This document shows, in pieces, positions 1 through 9,116 of a stretch of DNA of 64,000 nucleotides; within the stretch, counting starts at the first letter, position 1; the number at the start of each line of letters is the position of its first letter. A model generated the notes under the pieces. That model saw nothing but the letters and a program-made list of their open reading frames with translations. It was not told the DNA's origin and made no database searches. Made by a program: the position numbers and the translations under genes. Source of the DNA: Candidatus Omnitrophota bacterium. Lineage in GTDB: Bacteria; Omnitrophota; Omnitrophia; Omnitrophales; JACROU01. The stretch is from positions 95,677-159,676 of the forward strand of contig JAJDCD010000005.1 in assembly GCA_029261035.1 (NCBI GenBank), read 5' to 3'.

Positions 1-1
1 T

Positions 2-808
2 GCCTTAAAGATTCCAATTACTCGACTCTTTCCTGTGCCGCCAGCAGCAAGAGAGTATTCAACTGGACTCACCATGGGAGAGCATTGTGAGTTGATGGTT
101 AAAGAATTTAAAATTGAACGAAAGCGTCAAGATGCATTTGCATTGGCGAGCCATCAAAATGCGGTAAAAGCTAGAGAAGTGATTGAGCCTCAGATCGTTG
201 ATGTATTGGGAGTTAAAAAGGATACGTTGATTCGAGATACAACTTCTATGGAAGCTTTGTCTGGTTTGAGACCAGCCTTTGATTCGAAAACAGGAAGCGT
301 TACTGCGGGGAACGCTTCTCCTTATACGGATGGTGCTGCAGCTCTTTTTGTTATTTCACCTGCGTTGGAATCTGAAGTGAAGCCCGATGCTTTTATGAGT
401 GATTTTGAGTATGTTGGATTTAATCCTGCGGATGGTCTTTTGATGGGACCTGGAAAAGCAATGTTACGTATATTACAAAGACAAAATTTGCGATGGAATG
501 ATTTGGATTATATCGAAGTTCATGAGGCATTTGCAGGACAAGTTCTTTGTAATGTGGAAGCGGTAAATTCCTCTGATTATAGAACTAATCAATATGGTGT
601 TTCATATGATGCGGGTAAATTAGATGAGTTGACAATTAACCCTTATGGGTCTTCTATTTCTTATGGACATCCATTTGGTGCTACGGGAGCACGAATGGTT
701 TCTCAGGCGATTGCGTATCTTGAGAAGAATAATAAGAGTAGGGCTTTGGTTTCGGCTTGTACGGCAGGGGGATTGGCGGGGGCGTGTTTAATTACGCGTG
801 AAGGTTAG
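2..808 (+). CDS. Thiolase (acetyl-CoA acyltransferase), 5'-truncated by window edge
   Basis: The reading frame is open from base 2, so the start lies upstream of the window and about the N-terminal third is missing, including the first catalytic Cys region. The visible part has the thiolase C-terminal signatures: a HEAFAG segment (family NEAFA), the GHPFGATGAR segment with the catalytic His, and ACTAGGLAG with the second catalytic Cys. Thiolases cleave 3-ketoacyl-CoA to acetyl-CoA in beta-oxidation. The opening residues and the YSTGLTMGEHCE segment resemble the beta subunit of the trifunctional enzyme (FadI/HADHB type), but the hydratase/dehydrogenase partner is not in view. An acyl-CoA dehydrogenase lies 1.2 kb downstream on the same strand, which supports a fatty-acid oxidation role. 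Confidence 0.9.
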   Translation, partial: ALKIPITRLFPVPPAAREYSTGLTMGEHCELMVKEFKIERKRQDAFALASHQNAVKAREVIEPQIVDVLGVKKDTLIRDTTSMEALSGLRPAFDSKTGSVTAGNASPYTDGAAALFVISPALESEVKPDAFMSDFEYVGFNPADGLLMGPGKAMLRILQRQNLRWNDLDYIEVHEAFAGQVLCNVEAVNSSDYRTNQYGVSYDAGKLDELTINPYGSSISYGHPFGATGARMVSQAIAYLEKNNKSRALVSACTAGGLAGACLITREG

Positions 809-830
809 GTTGGTATAAGAGTTGTTTTGG

Positions 831-1098
831 AGAGCCTGGGTAGTTTTCCGGCGCTCAGACAGCACAAAAGTAAAATGCACTTTTGTGAACTCGCGGCGGA
901 AAACTACCCAGGCTCTTTTCGAGCAAACACTTGTGGGCTGTTGGGGGTTGAAACAAGATGGGCGTCGAGCCCATATTGTTTCTTGGGTTTATTGTGTTTC
1001 GTTATTGTGTAAATAACGAAACGCGTTTTTGTTGTTAGGTGTTTATAAGAAATCAGGGATAAAGGCATTTGTTGCGTGGAATGGCTGGTTTAGGATTT
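831..1098. repeat. Structured dispersed repeat, copy 1 (three hairpins)
   Basis: This element fills most of the 331-base gap after the thiolase. Hairpin A spans 831-916 with perfect 20-bp arms (831-850 and 897-916), and an inner stem CACAAAAGT/ACTTTTGTG. Unpaired conserved tracts GCGCTCAGACA and AACTCGCGG lie between the stems. Hairpin B (950-982) pairs GAAACAA with TTGTTTC and GGGC with GCCC. Hairpin C (996-1022) is a perfect 11-bp inverted repeat around GTGTA. Homology to the copy at 11.7 kb continues to about 1098 (GGTTTAGGATTT). Short frames crossing it have no coding character. It may also terminate thiolase transcription. The family is not recognised. Confidence 0.8.
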
Positions 1099-1139
1099 AA
1101 ATTAAAGCTAAAAGCTATAGATTTTGAAGAGGAAAAGTT

Positions 1140-1925
1140 ATGGTGAAGATGGATAAGAAGACTATTGTTTGGTTGGAGAATCTTTTGTTGAGGAGTCGGA
1201 AGATTGCTTTGGGGTATTTTCAGAAGTCGATTAAGGTTTCTCGAAAAGCGGATCGATCTCCGGTTACTTTGGCGGATAAAGAGATTGAGAAGTTTTTAAG
1301 AAAGGAAATTGCGAAGAAGTTTCCTGATAATGGAATTTTGGGAGAGGAAACGGGTTTTTCTGGAAAGAATAAAAAAACATATTGGGTTATTGATCCTATT
1401 GATGGAACGCGTGCTTTTTCTAGAGGGTTGCCTTCATGGGGGATTTTGATTGCTAAAGTTGAAAACAGAAAAGTGGTTGTGGGTGCCTGCGATTTCCCAG
1501 TAATTCAAACGTCTATAATTGCCGTTCGTGGAAAAGGAGCCTACGAAAAAGTAGGGAATAAAAAAACAAAATTCAAAAATGCAAAGCCCATTAATTTTTT
1601 GAAAGATGCGGTTCTTTTTCATGGGGGAGCTTCTTTCTTTTTGAGCTCTAATTATGCTAAGCCTTTTCAGAAAGTAATGAAGCAGTGTTATTTGGAGAGA
1701 GCTTATGGGGATTGCTTTGCTTATCTATGGGTTTTAAGAGGTCAAGCAGATTTGGTGTTAGAGAAAGGGGTTAAAGAGTGGGATATGGCTCCTTTTTCTA
1801 TTTTTGCTTCAGAGACGGGACGTGTTTTAGTTGATTTTAAGGGAGTTTCTAATTTTAAAGGTCCTAATACGATCTTTGGTTCCCCGAAGTTGGTTAAACA
1901 AGTTGTTTCTTCCTTTAAGAAGTAG
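1140..1925 (+). CDS. Inositol monophosphatase family phosphatase (HisN/IMPase-like)
   Basis: A 261-residue soluble protein of normal length for the Mg2+-dependent IMPase family. Visible metal-site motifs are GEET (residues 69-71 area), WVIDPIDGT (85-90, with both metal-binding Asp) and WDMAP near residue 219. The GDCFAYLWVLRGQADLVLE stretch is more like the histidinol-phosphatase/IMPase-like branch than classical SuhB. It hydrolyses a phosphomonoester such as histidinol phosphate, inositol phosphate or PAP; the substrate cannot be fixed from sequence. AGAGG at about 1128-1132 precedes the ATG at 1140. A second in-frame ATG lies at 1149. It sits alone between two beta-oxidation genes, with repeat copy 1 upstream. 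Confidence 0.88.
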   Translation: MVKMDKKTIVWLENLLLRSRKIALGYFQKSIKVSRKADRSPVTLADKEIEKFLRKEIAKKFPDNGILGEETGFSGKNKKTYWVIDPIDGTRAFSRGLPSWGILIAKVENRKVVVGACDFPVIQTSIIAVRGKGAYEKVGNKKTKFKNAKPINFLKDAVLFHGGASFFLSSNYAKPFQKVMKQCYLERAYGDCFAYLWVLRGQADLVLEKGVKEWDMAPFSIFASETGRVLVDFKGVSNFKGPNTIFGSPKLVKQVVSSFKK

Positions 1926-2032
1926 CCTTGTTTTACTTGTATTCATCTCCAGTTTTAATTCTAAATTGCCGAAGAGAATATATGCGTTATACTTAGTTTA
2001 AACGGATTGTTTTAAACAAAAAAGAGGTTTTC

Positions 2033-3907
2033 ATGGACGACATCATTGATGAAAAGAAAATGGGTAAGGAAAAAGCTAAGTCTTTATCCGTAGCAGAACA
2101 AGCTCGAGAAACAGAATGGACTCTTCCAAGTTTTGTTCAACAACTTTTTAATGGAAATGTTCATTGGGAACATTTACTTCCTTTTGCACAACAAGATGAA
2201 GCAGATAAGAAAATAGGGGATGAATTTCTTTTACGCCTCGAACCTTTTCTTAAGGAAAATTTAGATCCTGATTTGATTGACCAGACAGGTGATATTACAG
2301 AAGAACAATTAAAAGGACTGGCAGATTTGGGTTTGTTTGGAATTAAGATCCCGAAAAAATACGGCGGTCTTGGTATGAGTAAGTTTAACTATAATCGTAT
2401 TGTGGGAATGGTAGCGAGTCATTGTGCTTCTACAGCTGTTTATTTATCAGCACATCAAAGCATTGGAGTTCCTCAACCTCTCCTTCTTTTCGGAACAGAA
2501 GAACAAAAACAAAAATACTTACCTCGTTTTGCAAAAGGAGAAATTTCTGCTTTTGCATTAACAGAGCCAAATGTGGGTTCGGATCCTGCTCAGATGAGCA
2601 CGATTGCAACTCCTATTGATGGTGGTGAGTCTTATTTAATTAACGGAGAAAAATTATGGTGCACGAATGGAACCCGTGCGGACGTTCTTATTGTAATGGC
2701 GCAAACACCTCCTAAAGTTGTGAACGGTAAAGAAAGAAAACAAATCACAGCATTTATAGTTGAGAAAACGATGCCTGGTTTTGAAATTTTACATCGATGT
2801 AGTTTTATGGGTTTGCATGGTATTCAGAATGGTTTATTGAAATTTACAGACGTTAAAGTACCTAAAGAAAATATTATCTGGGGTCTTGGGAAGGGGCTTA
2901 AGCTTGCGTTGACGACTTTGAATACAGGACGTTTAACGATACCTGCAGCAGCGACTGCTGTCGGGAGAGTTTGTTTGAAAGTTTCTAAAGATTGGTCCAA
3001 TGAACGTTGTCAGTGGGGATCTAAAATAGGGGAGCATGAAGCTGTAGCTTCAAAGCTTTCTTTTATGGCTTCAAACTTATTTACAATGGATAGTGTGAAT
3101 CAATTTACTTCTATAGCGGCAGATAAAGGAAATATGGATATTCGATTGGAAGCCGCAATTGCAAAGCTTTACTGTACGGAAGCGAGTTGGACGATTGCTG
3201 ATGAGACCGTTCAAATTCGTGGTGGTAGAGGTTACGAAAGTTCTCCTTCTTTAAAAGCTCGCGGCGAACTTGGGATTCCTGCAGAACGTATTTTGAGAGA
3301 CGCGCGTATTAATACGATTATTGAAGGAACCAGTGAGATTATGCGTTTGTTTATTTCTCGTGAGGCGATGGATGATCATGTTAGAAGAATAACGATGATT
3401 TTAAGTCCGAAACGAAGTTTAGTACAACGATTCATTTCTGTAATTAAGAGCACCTTTCATTATGCTTTATGGTATCCGAAACAATGGATTTACATAACTC
3501 GACTTGGGCATAGTTCCTTGGATCCAACACTCAAGAAACATCTTAAATATGTGGATAAAACGAGTCATAAATTAGCCAGAAACCTTTTTCATGTAATGGC
3601 GATCTATCAGCAAGGATTAGAAAAGAAGCAGCAGGTTTTATTTCGTCTTGTGGATATTGGAATGTATTTATTTACCATGGCTACAACCTGTGCCAATGCA
3701 CAGCGTTTGATGGAAGAGGACCCTGAAGGGGAAGGTTTAAAAGCTAAAAACCTAGCCGATCTTTATTGTCGAGAAGCTAAAAAGAAAATTAAAGCGCGTT
3801 TTACTTACCTTTTTGACAAAGATGATAAGTTTTCATATAAAATAGCCCAAGAAGTTTTGGATGGAAACTATGATTGGATGGAAAACGATATTATTCTTCC
3901 TTATTAA
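2033..3907 (+). CDS. Acyl-CoA dehydrogenase with C-terminal extension
   Basis: A 624-residue flavoprotein of the acyl-CoA dehydrogenase family, which forms the trans-2 double bond in the first step of beta-oxidation. The FAD/substrate loop ALTEPNVGSDPAQM and the KLWCTNG segment are typical. The catalytic base is Glu431 in IIEGTSEI (family IYEGT). About 155 residues follow the catalytic core, compared with roughly 380-residue short-chain enzymes. This matches the very-long-chain type, whose extra helical domain supports dimerisation and membrane contact. The first roughly 45 residues are a charged extension. It probably passes electrons to ETF, which is not in view. Orientation matches the thiolase. 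Confidence 0.93.
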   Translation: MDDIIDEKKMGKEKAKSLSVAEQARETEWTLPSFVQQLFNGNVHWEHLLPFAQQDEADKKIGDEFLLRLEPFLKENLDPDLIDQTGDITEEQLKGLADLGLFGIKIPKKYGGLGMSKFNYNRIVGMVASHCASTAVYLSAHQSIGVPQPLLLFGTEEQKQKYLPRFAKGEISAFALTEPNVGSDPAQMSTIATPIDGGESYLINGEKLWCTNGTRADVLIVMAQTPPKVVNGKERKQITAFIVEKTMPGFEILHRCSFMGLHGIQNGLLKFTDVKVPKENIIWGLGKGLKLALTTLNTGRLTIPAAATAVGRVCLKVSKDWSNERCQWGSKIGEHEAVASKLSFMASNLFTMDSVNQFTSIAADKGNMDIRLEAAIAKLYCTEASWTIADETVQIRGGRGYESSPSLKARGELGIPAERILRDARINTIIEGTSEIMRLFISREAMDDHVRRITMILSPKRSLVQRFISVIKSTFHYALWYPKQWIYITRLGHSSLDPTLKKHLKYVDKTSHKLARNLFHVMAIYQQGLEKKQQVLFRLVDIGMYLFTMATTCANAQRLMEEDPEGEGLKAKNLADLYCREAKKKIKARFTYLFDKDDKFSYKIAQEVLDGNYDWMENDIILPY

Positions 3908-3960
3908 TTTAAATCCTAAATAGAGCTTGGTTCGTAGTAAATATAAATTATCCAAGTTCT

Positions 3961-4041
3961 TGTCATCCTGAGAGGAATTAAAATTTCCTAACTCAGGATG
4001 TGTATTTAAAACTTCTAGATTCTTCTATATACTCAGAATAA
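3961..4041. repeat. Degenerate GTCATCCTGAG-type dispersed repeat
   Basis: The 173-base gap after the acyl-CoA dehydrogenase holds TGTCATCCTGAG with CTCAGGATG 30 bases later, forming a hairpin (about 3963-4000). A decayed mirrored end, ACTCAGAATAACA, follows. Such GTCATCCTGAG...CTCAGAATGAC units are common intergenic repeats in many bacterial genomes. It could also serve as a transcript end, although no T-run follows. Confidence 0.6.
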
Positions 4042-4081
4042 CATTTGAATACTAAAACCATTTGCTAATGAAAGAAACCGA

Positions 4082-5275
4082 GTGTCTGAATTTCTTACTT
4101 ATATCGCTTATTATTTTGCGGGGCTTGCTTTAAATCTAACTCCGTGTGTTTATCCTATGCTTTCGGTGACGGTTGCTTTGTTAGGGAAACAGGAAGAGGG
4201 TAGCAAGTTATCTAATCGTATCCTTAAGTCGAGTGTCTATGTTTTGGGAATGGCCACGATGTATAGTTCCTTAGGTGTTATCGCGGCATTAACAGGGGGA
4301 TTTTTTGGGGATTGGCTTAGCCATCGATGGGTTCTTTTAGGAATAGGCATTCTTATTTTTGCATTATCCTTAAGCCTTTTTGGTGTATATCAATTACAAG
4401 TACCAACAGGAATTCTTTCTAAATTAAATCAGAAAAGAGGTGTGGGTTTACTGGGGATTTTTCTTGCAGGACTTTTCGTGGGTATTTTTGCGGCTCCGTG
4501 TATTGGTCCTCCAGTTGCAGCTTTATTAGCTCTTGTGGGGACGATCCAAGATCCTTGGTATGGGTTCTTTTCTTTTTTTATTCTTTCGTTAGGGTTAGGA
4601 ACTCCTTATTGGTTTTTGGGAGTTTTTTCTAATTTGCTTTCAAAATTACCTAAATCAGGAATGTGGTTAGTATGGGTTGAGAGACTTTTTGGAATCTTGC
4701 TTTTAGGAACTGCTTTTTACTTTTTTACTTTGGCGTTCTTCTCTAAGTACATTTTTTGGGTGGTTCCTATGACACTTGTATTGGGGGGGCTTTATTTAGG
4801 TTTTGTGAATAAGAACGGCAATGAGATTCGTTTATTTCAGAGGTCGAAATGGATTGTGGGCATTATTGCTTTAGTGTTGGGTGGAACATTAATCGTTCAG
4901 GAATTAAATAAACCTCAATCCTTAGATTGGGAGCCTTATTCGGGAGCTACTTTCAGTATTTATAAAGAGAAAGGAGAGCCAATTATGGTCGACTTTTTTG
5001 CTGACTGGTGTGCTCCTTGTCATGAAATGGATCGATACACCTTTTCGAATCAAGAAGTTATTCGTAAGTTAGAGCCTTTCAAAAAGTTACGAGTGGATGT
5101 AACCCTTGTAGATTCACCTTCTTCAAAGGAATCTTTGTCGCGGTTTAATGTAACCGGAGTTCCTACATTGATTTTTTATAACTCTAAAGGGGAAGAGGTG
5201 AGTGAAGCTCGAACCATCGGGTTTTTGCCTCCGGATCCATTTCTAGAAAAAATCAAATCTGCTTTAGAATCTTAA
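4082..5275 (+). CDS. DsbD/CcdA-like thiol-disulfide interchange protein with C-terminal thioredoxin domain
   Basis: This 397-residue membrane protein carries reducing equivalents from cytoplasmic thioredoxin across the inner membrane. The N-terminal part has about eight membrane spans, with the redox Cys pair of the CcdA/DsbD family: Cys22 in NLTPCVYP and Cys140 in AAPCIGPP. The C-terminal about 110 residues form an exported thioredoxin domain with a WCAPC active site (Cys310/Cys313). The N-terminal periplasmic domain of classical DsbD is absent, so this is the shorter ScsB/CcdA-Trx form. The start is GTG at 4082 with only a weak purine-rich ribosome site. Likely tasks are cytochrome maturation or repair of exported disulfides. 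Confidence 0.9.
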   Translation: MSEFLTYIAYYFAGLALNLTPCVYPMLSVTVALLGKQEEGSKLSNRILKSSVYVLGMATMYSSLGVIAALTGGFFGDWLSHRWVLLGIGILIFALSLSLFGVYQLQVPTGILSKLNQKRGVGLLGIFLAGLFVGIFAAPCIGPPVAALLALVGTIQDPWYGFFSFFILSLGLGTPYWFLGVFSNLLSKLPKSGMWLVWVERLFGILLLGTAFYFFTLAFFSKYIFWVVPMTLVLGGLYLGFVNKNGNEIRLFQRSKWIVGIIALVLGGTLIVQELNKPQSLDWEPYSGATFSIYKEKGEPIMVDFFADWCAPCHEMDRYTFSNQEVIRKLEPFKKLRVDVTLVDSPSSKESLSRFNVTGVPTLIFYNSKGEEVSEARTIGFLPPDPFLEKIKSALES

Positions 5276-5332
5276 ACAGCTCAGATTTTAAGACTGTTAA
5301 AGTATTCAATTCTGCTGGTCGTTAAAAAAGAC

Positions 5333-6064
5333 ATGTCTAAAAAAGCCATTTTTTCATTTATTTTGTTCAGTTTTGTATGTTCCACTGCTTTTGCAGAGAA
5401 TATTCCATTGCAAAGAGCCGCCCATTCTTTGATTATGCCGCCAGCAGGACAGATGATGAATGGGGAATACGATAAAACAAAAACAAAGGTTATGATGGGT
5501 TCCAAATTTGCGTTGACGACAACAGCCATGGTTGTTGGGTTAACGGTTGGAGGCCCCGTTACTTGGATATTGCTAGGGCCTATTGCGGGAATTCATATTT
5601 GGAGTTCAATTGATGCTTATAGAAATGCAGATGGCAGCCCTTCTCCTCAAATGATTTTAATTGAAAATACATATGGGCAGTTATTAGACGCTGAAAAAAT
5701 ATTGGAACAATCTCGCATTGTAAGATTAGGTATTCGAGAAGCGGTTAAACAAAGTCAGGTATTGTCTTTACAGTTAAGTCCAGTAAATTCGGGTGGGGTG
5801 CCTGTATTGGTGCAGCAGCAAATTCAAGTAGAAAAGTGGTTAATCCTATCCAAGCAGCACCGACTTTTTGAAGAAGTTAAGATAGATGAAGTTCGAATCA
5901 CGACCATTGATGCAACGGACATGATGAGACAAGCTCAAAATATCGAGCAACAGTTATTAAAACATTCACGTTCTTTTTCTTTCAATTCTATGAGTGATCA
6001 ATTCTTAATTAGCGAAAAACCTTCTGAATTCCAGAATATTGCTGCTAATTTCGCATTGCTTTAA
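5333..6064 (+). CDS. Exported protein, DUF5683-like membrane segment, unknown function
   Basis: A 243-residue protein. Residues 1-21 form a signal peptide ending CSTAFA. Residues 30-100 read PPAGQMMNGEYDKTK, then two hydrophobic segments, then SSIDAYRNA. This resembles the small-membrane-protein family DUF5683 (P-G-x-GQ-x-YNG-x-Y...DAYRNA), though the match is from memory and loose. The remaining about 140 residues are polar and Gln-rich, probably helical, and I do not recognise them. It follows the DsbD-like gene by 57 bases and may be co-transcribed. Confidence 0.7.
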   Translation: MSKKAIFSFILFSFVCSTAFAENIPLQRAAHSLIMPPAGQMMNGEYDKTKTKVMMGSKFALTTTAMVVGLTVGGPVTWILLGPIAGIHIWSSIDAYRNADGSPSPQMILIENTYGQLLDAEKILEQSRIVRLGIREAVKQSQVLSLQLSPVNSGGVPVLVQQQIQVEKWLILSKQHRLFEEVKIDEVRITTIDATDMMRQAQNIEQQLLKHSRSFSFNSMSDQFLISEKPSEFQNIAANFALL

Positions 6065-6111
6065 TCTAGAGCACCCCTCAATTTCTTTACTTCATTACTC
6101 TTCATACTTTT

Positions 6112-6119
6112 GCTATAAT
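6112..6119 (+). promoter_or_regulatory. Extended -10 promoter element before glycogen phosphorylase
   Basis: TGCTATAAT (about 6111-6119) is a consensus extended -10 box eight bases before the phosphorylase ATG at 6128. The predicted transcript would start at or just before the start codon, so the mRNA may be nearly leaderless; no clear ribosome site is visible. No good -35 box is seen. Confidence 0.45.
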
Positions 6120-6127
6120 TCCCAGCT

Positions 6128-8143
6128 ATGAATGTACTTCAGGAGTTTTTAGAATTAGTTCCGGTAGAGAATTTTGAAGCTCAATATTCTAAGGATATTA
6201 CGGAGTCTTCCTTCTTTGAATATCCTCTCAAGCCTATTGTAGAGGCTGAGAAAAGGTTGATAGATTCGTCTCAGACTTCTATAGGTTATTTTTCTATGGA
6301 ATATGGCCTAGCACCGAGTATCTATCACACTCTGAATAGACAAGAACCTCTATCTTCCAGTAATAAATTCACACAGCATGGTGTCTTTTCAAATTTAAGG
6401 TCTATGGATACGTATTTTACGATTCGTATCGATAAGCGTCTGGATCTTCCTATTTATAGCGGAGGTTTGGGTGTCTTGGCTGGAGATACCTTGAAGAGTA
6501 CTGCGGACCTTAACATACCAATGGCAGCAGTAGGTATTTTGTGGAATAAAGGCTATTTTAAGCAAAACTTTTGGTTCAGGGATGGGCAACGGCCTCAAGA
6601 GATGCAATGGGACCCACAGACGTACCCAGGGCTAATTCCATTGAAAAACCGAATTGTAATAAAGTTTAAAAATGAAACCATCTTGTTGCGTCCCTGGAAG
6701 TATTATATCTATAGCTTTGATCGTAGTTTTGTAGTTCCTCTCATTCTTTTAGATTCAAACCTGCCAGACAATTCTGATTTTGGAAAAAAATTAACGGATC
6801 AGTTGTATCGGAGTGATGATGAAACTTGGAGACTGTTTCAGCGATTAATTCTAGGAAAAGGAGGGATTGGAATCTTTGAGGAAATGCAGTATCAACTGGA
6901 TCTGTTTCATCTGAACGAAGGACATGCAGCTTTTTCATTTATAGAAAGTTCTAAAGGGCATTCAGTTGAAAAAATAAAAGAGATATTTTCTAAATTTGCT
7001 TACACCTGCCATACTCCTGTTGCGGCAGGTCATGACCGTTTTCATGAGAGTGTTCTTGCGCCAGTTTTAGACGAGGAGGATTATAAACTCCTTTTCTCTT
7101 ATGGGAAAGATCCAGAGTATGAAGGGGTTGCCAACCTAACGACTTTTTCTTTGAATGCTGCGGAGAAGGTGAATGCGGTTTCTCATAAGCATGAAGAAGT
7201 CATGCATATGCAGTTTCCTAACTACTCTAAAAAAATAACTTCAATTACAAATGGGATCCACACCTACACTTGGTTGAGTGAGGCTTTTTCACGCTTGTTT
7301 GATCAATATGAAGACCGGATAGGTCCTTGGAAACAAGACCCTACCTGTTTGAAGAATGTGCTCAATTTAAAATCAGATCCTGCATTTAGAAAAGCTTTGT
7401 GGGATGCTCATCAAGAAAATAAAAAACATTTAACTTCTTTATTGGAAGTTTGGAAAGTAGATCCTAATATTTTAACTATTTCCTGGGCTAGACGCATCGC
7501 TGCTTATAAAAGACCTAGTTTGATTTTACAAGATGTTGATCGTTTGATGGAGATTGGAGCTAAATACGGGGGCATTCAAATTATCTTAGCAGGGAAGGCC
7601 CACCCTATGGATAATTTGGCCGAAACACATATCGATGAAATGCTTACGGCCATTGACTCTTTGGATAATAATAGAAAAAATGTTCGTGTTGTTATGTTTG
7701 AGAACTATGATACTTATTTCGGAAAGCTATTGTCTTCGAGTGTCGACGTTTGGTTGAATAATCCGTTGCCTCCATTTGAAGCTTCAGGTACGAGTGGAAT
7801 GAAAGCAATTTTAAATGGGGTTGTTCAGATGACTACGGTGGATGGTTGGGTCTGTGAAGTGACTCAAAATCCTATCGGTTGGTTTTTTGGTTACGAACAT
7901 AAAGGAGGCGATATCGGAAGCGAATCCGAATTGCGTTTAAATGAAGATTCAGTAAAGTTGTATGAAACAATAGAAAAAGCAGCAGATCTTTATTGCAAAA
8001 CAAATGTTAAGGGCGAGCTTCAGATAGAATCCACTTGGATTGATATGATGATCGAGTGCATCGCTGTTTCTGCTCACTTTAATACACATCGAATGGTTAA
8101 AGAGTACCAAGAGAAAATTTGGAAAGAAATGTTGAGCAAATAA
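6128..8143 (+). CDS. glgP: Alpha-glucan (glycogen/maltodextrin) phosphorylase, GT35
   Basis: A 671-residue phosphorylase that releases glucose 1-phosphate from glycogen or maltodextrin. Length and sequence fit the shorter archaeal/Thermotoga-type branch rather than the about 800-residue animal or E. coli enzymes. Seen motifs: GYFSMEYGLAPSIY and YSGGLGVLAGDTLKSTADL near the N-terminus, HLNEGHAAF, SWARRIAAYKRP, and the PLP site EASGTSGMKAILNG with the cofactor Lys at residue 559. The glucose 1-phosphate it makes is also the product and substrate of the mutase and pyrophosphorylase encoded in the second giant gene, a link of biochemistry only. It converges on the hydrolase gene with a 7-base gap. 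Confidence 0.95.
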   Translation: MNVLQEFLELVPVENFEAQYSKDITESSFFEYPLKPIVEAEKRLIDSSQTSIGYFSMEYGLAPSIYHTLNRQEPLSSSNKFTQHGVFSNLRSMDTYFTIRIDKRLDLPIYSGGLGVLAGDTLKSTADLNIPMAAVGILWNKGYFKQNFWFRDGQRPQEMQWDPQTYPGLIPLKNRIVIKFKNETILLRPWKYYIYSFDRSFVVPLILLDSNLPDNSDFGKKLTDQLYRSDDETWRLFQRLILGKGGIGIFEEMQYQLDLFHLNEGHAAFSFIESSKGHSVEKIKEIFSKFAYTCHTPVAAGHDRFHESVLAPVLDEEDYKLLFSYGKDPEYEGVANLTTFSLNAAEKVNAVSHKHEEVMHMQFPNYSKKITSITNGIHTYTWLSEAFSRLFDQYEDRIGPWKQDPTCLKNVLNLKSDPAFRKALWDAHQENKKHLTSLLEVWKVDPNILTISWARRIAAYKRPSLILQDVDRLMEIGAKYGGIQIILAGKAHPMDNLAETHIDEMLTAIDSLDNNRKNVRVVMFENYDTYFGKLLSSSVDVWLNNPLPPFEASGTSGMKAILNGVVQMTTVDGWVCEVTQNPIGWFFGYEHKGGDIGSESELRLNEDSVKLYETIEKAADLYCKTNVKGELQIESTWIDMMIECIAVSAHFNTHRMVKEYQEKIWKEMLSK

Positions 8144-8150
8144 TTATTTG

Positions 8151-8954
8151 TTAGACGTGGTTAAAAAAGTTTAAAGCGTTTTGAGTAACCCCTTCAGGGT
8201 AACCATCGTAATTGCTGTTATGTGTTCCTTCTTCAATTTCAAAAATTTCTTTTTTTTGTACTGTCAGTTCAAATAGCTTTTTACCCATCCATATGGGGCA
8301 AGTTGCATCTTTGCTTCCGTGAATAAAGAAGATTGGATTTTTGGATTGAGATACAAGGGAAGTGTTCTGAAACCTAAAAGCCTGGTAAATAAATTCAGGC
8401 ACAGAAAAGTAATGAATTTTGACCAAATCTTTTAATTCTGTAAAAGAACCTTCAAGAATGACTCCTTTTACGGATTCCTTTGATGATAGTTCTAATGCAG
8501 GGTAAGAACCAATGGATTCCCCATAAATCAATATTTGATTTCGATTAAGCCCTGTTTCTTCTAAATAGTTTAGTCCTGCTTTGGCATCTTCAACGAGATC
8601 TTTCCCTTCTTTGATTTTGCCTTGGCTTTTTCCGAACCCTCGGTAATCTACTAGAAGTAGAGATACACCGGCATCAACCCAACCTTTTGCCTTGTCTAAG
8701 CGATCTGAGATATTACCCGCATTTCCATGAAGGTAAAGGAGGGTGTATTTAGAATTGGGTGCCTGAATGTGCCAAGAGGAAAGGAGCGTACTATCAGAGC
8801 TCTTAAGGGTCACATCCTTAAATGTTAAACCATACTCCGTAGGAGTGGTTGGTAAATTTGAAGAAGGGTAAAAGAGAAGTTGTGTGATCATAAAGTATGC
8901 CGTAACTAGAAAAGTGAAATAACGTGTTAATGGATTAGCTAAAATAAAAAACAT
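8151..8954 (-). CDS. Membrane-anchored alpha/beta hydrolase (ABHD/Bem46-like)
   Basis: A 267-residue minus-strand serine hydrolase. A hydrophobic N-terminal segment (about residues 5-30) should anchor it to the membrane or act as a signal peptide. The fold is marked by LLYLHGNAGN (oxyanion strand-loop), DYRGFGKSQG, and the nucleophile elbow GESIG. The acid is in HGSKDATCP and the His in GTHNSNY. This matches the BAAT/Bem46/ABHD13-type esterases and peptidases of unknown substrate. The 162-base region to the next, divergent gene contains an inverted repeat. Confidence 0.88.
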   Translation of the reverse strand: MFFILANPLTRYFTFLVTAYFMITQLLFYPSSNLPTTPTEYGLTFKDVTLKSSDSTLLSSWHIQAPNSKYTLLYLHGNAGNISDRLDKAKGWVDAGVSLLLVDYRGFGKSQGKIKEGKDLVEDAKAGLNYLEETGLNRNQILIYGESIGSYPALELSSKESVKGVILEGSFTELKDLVKIHYFSVPEFIYQAFRFQNTSLVSQSKNPIFFIHGSKDATCPIWMGKKLFELTVQKKEIFEIEEGTHNSNYDGYPEGVTQNALNFFNHV

Positions 8955-9000
8955 ATTTCATTTTATAATTAATTTGAATAAGAGTAAAATAGAATAAACT

Positions 9001-9090
9001 AGCGCAGAGCGTTTAGCGGGGAGCGTATAGAGTCCCTTGGCCAAGAAACATTTTTGCAAAAGAATCCTATTCGCTAAACGCTCTATGCTG
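9001..9090. repeat. Inverted GCGTTTAGCG / CGCTAAACGC dispersed repeat
   Basis: CAGAGCGTTTAGCG (from about 9005) is mirrored by CGCTAAACGCTCT (about 9072-9084), around a spacer containing GAGCGTATAGAG. Related GCGTATAGCG / GCGTTTAGCG words recur at 60052-60086 and 61812-61846, flanking the fumarase gene. It lies between divergent genes, so a short noncoding repeat is more likely than a terminator. Confidence 0.6.
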
Positions 9091-9116
9091 TCCTCTAATA
9101 AGCAAAGGATGTCTAT

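Noticed and set aside
822-1016. Two overlapping short open frames after the thiolase
   Set aside because: They run through the arms of the hairpin repeat, have no ribosome site, and the matching region in copy 2 does not keep either frame.
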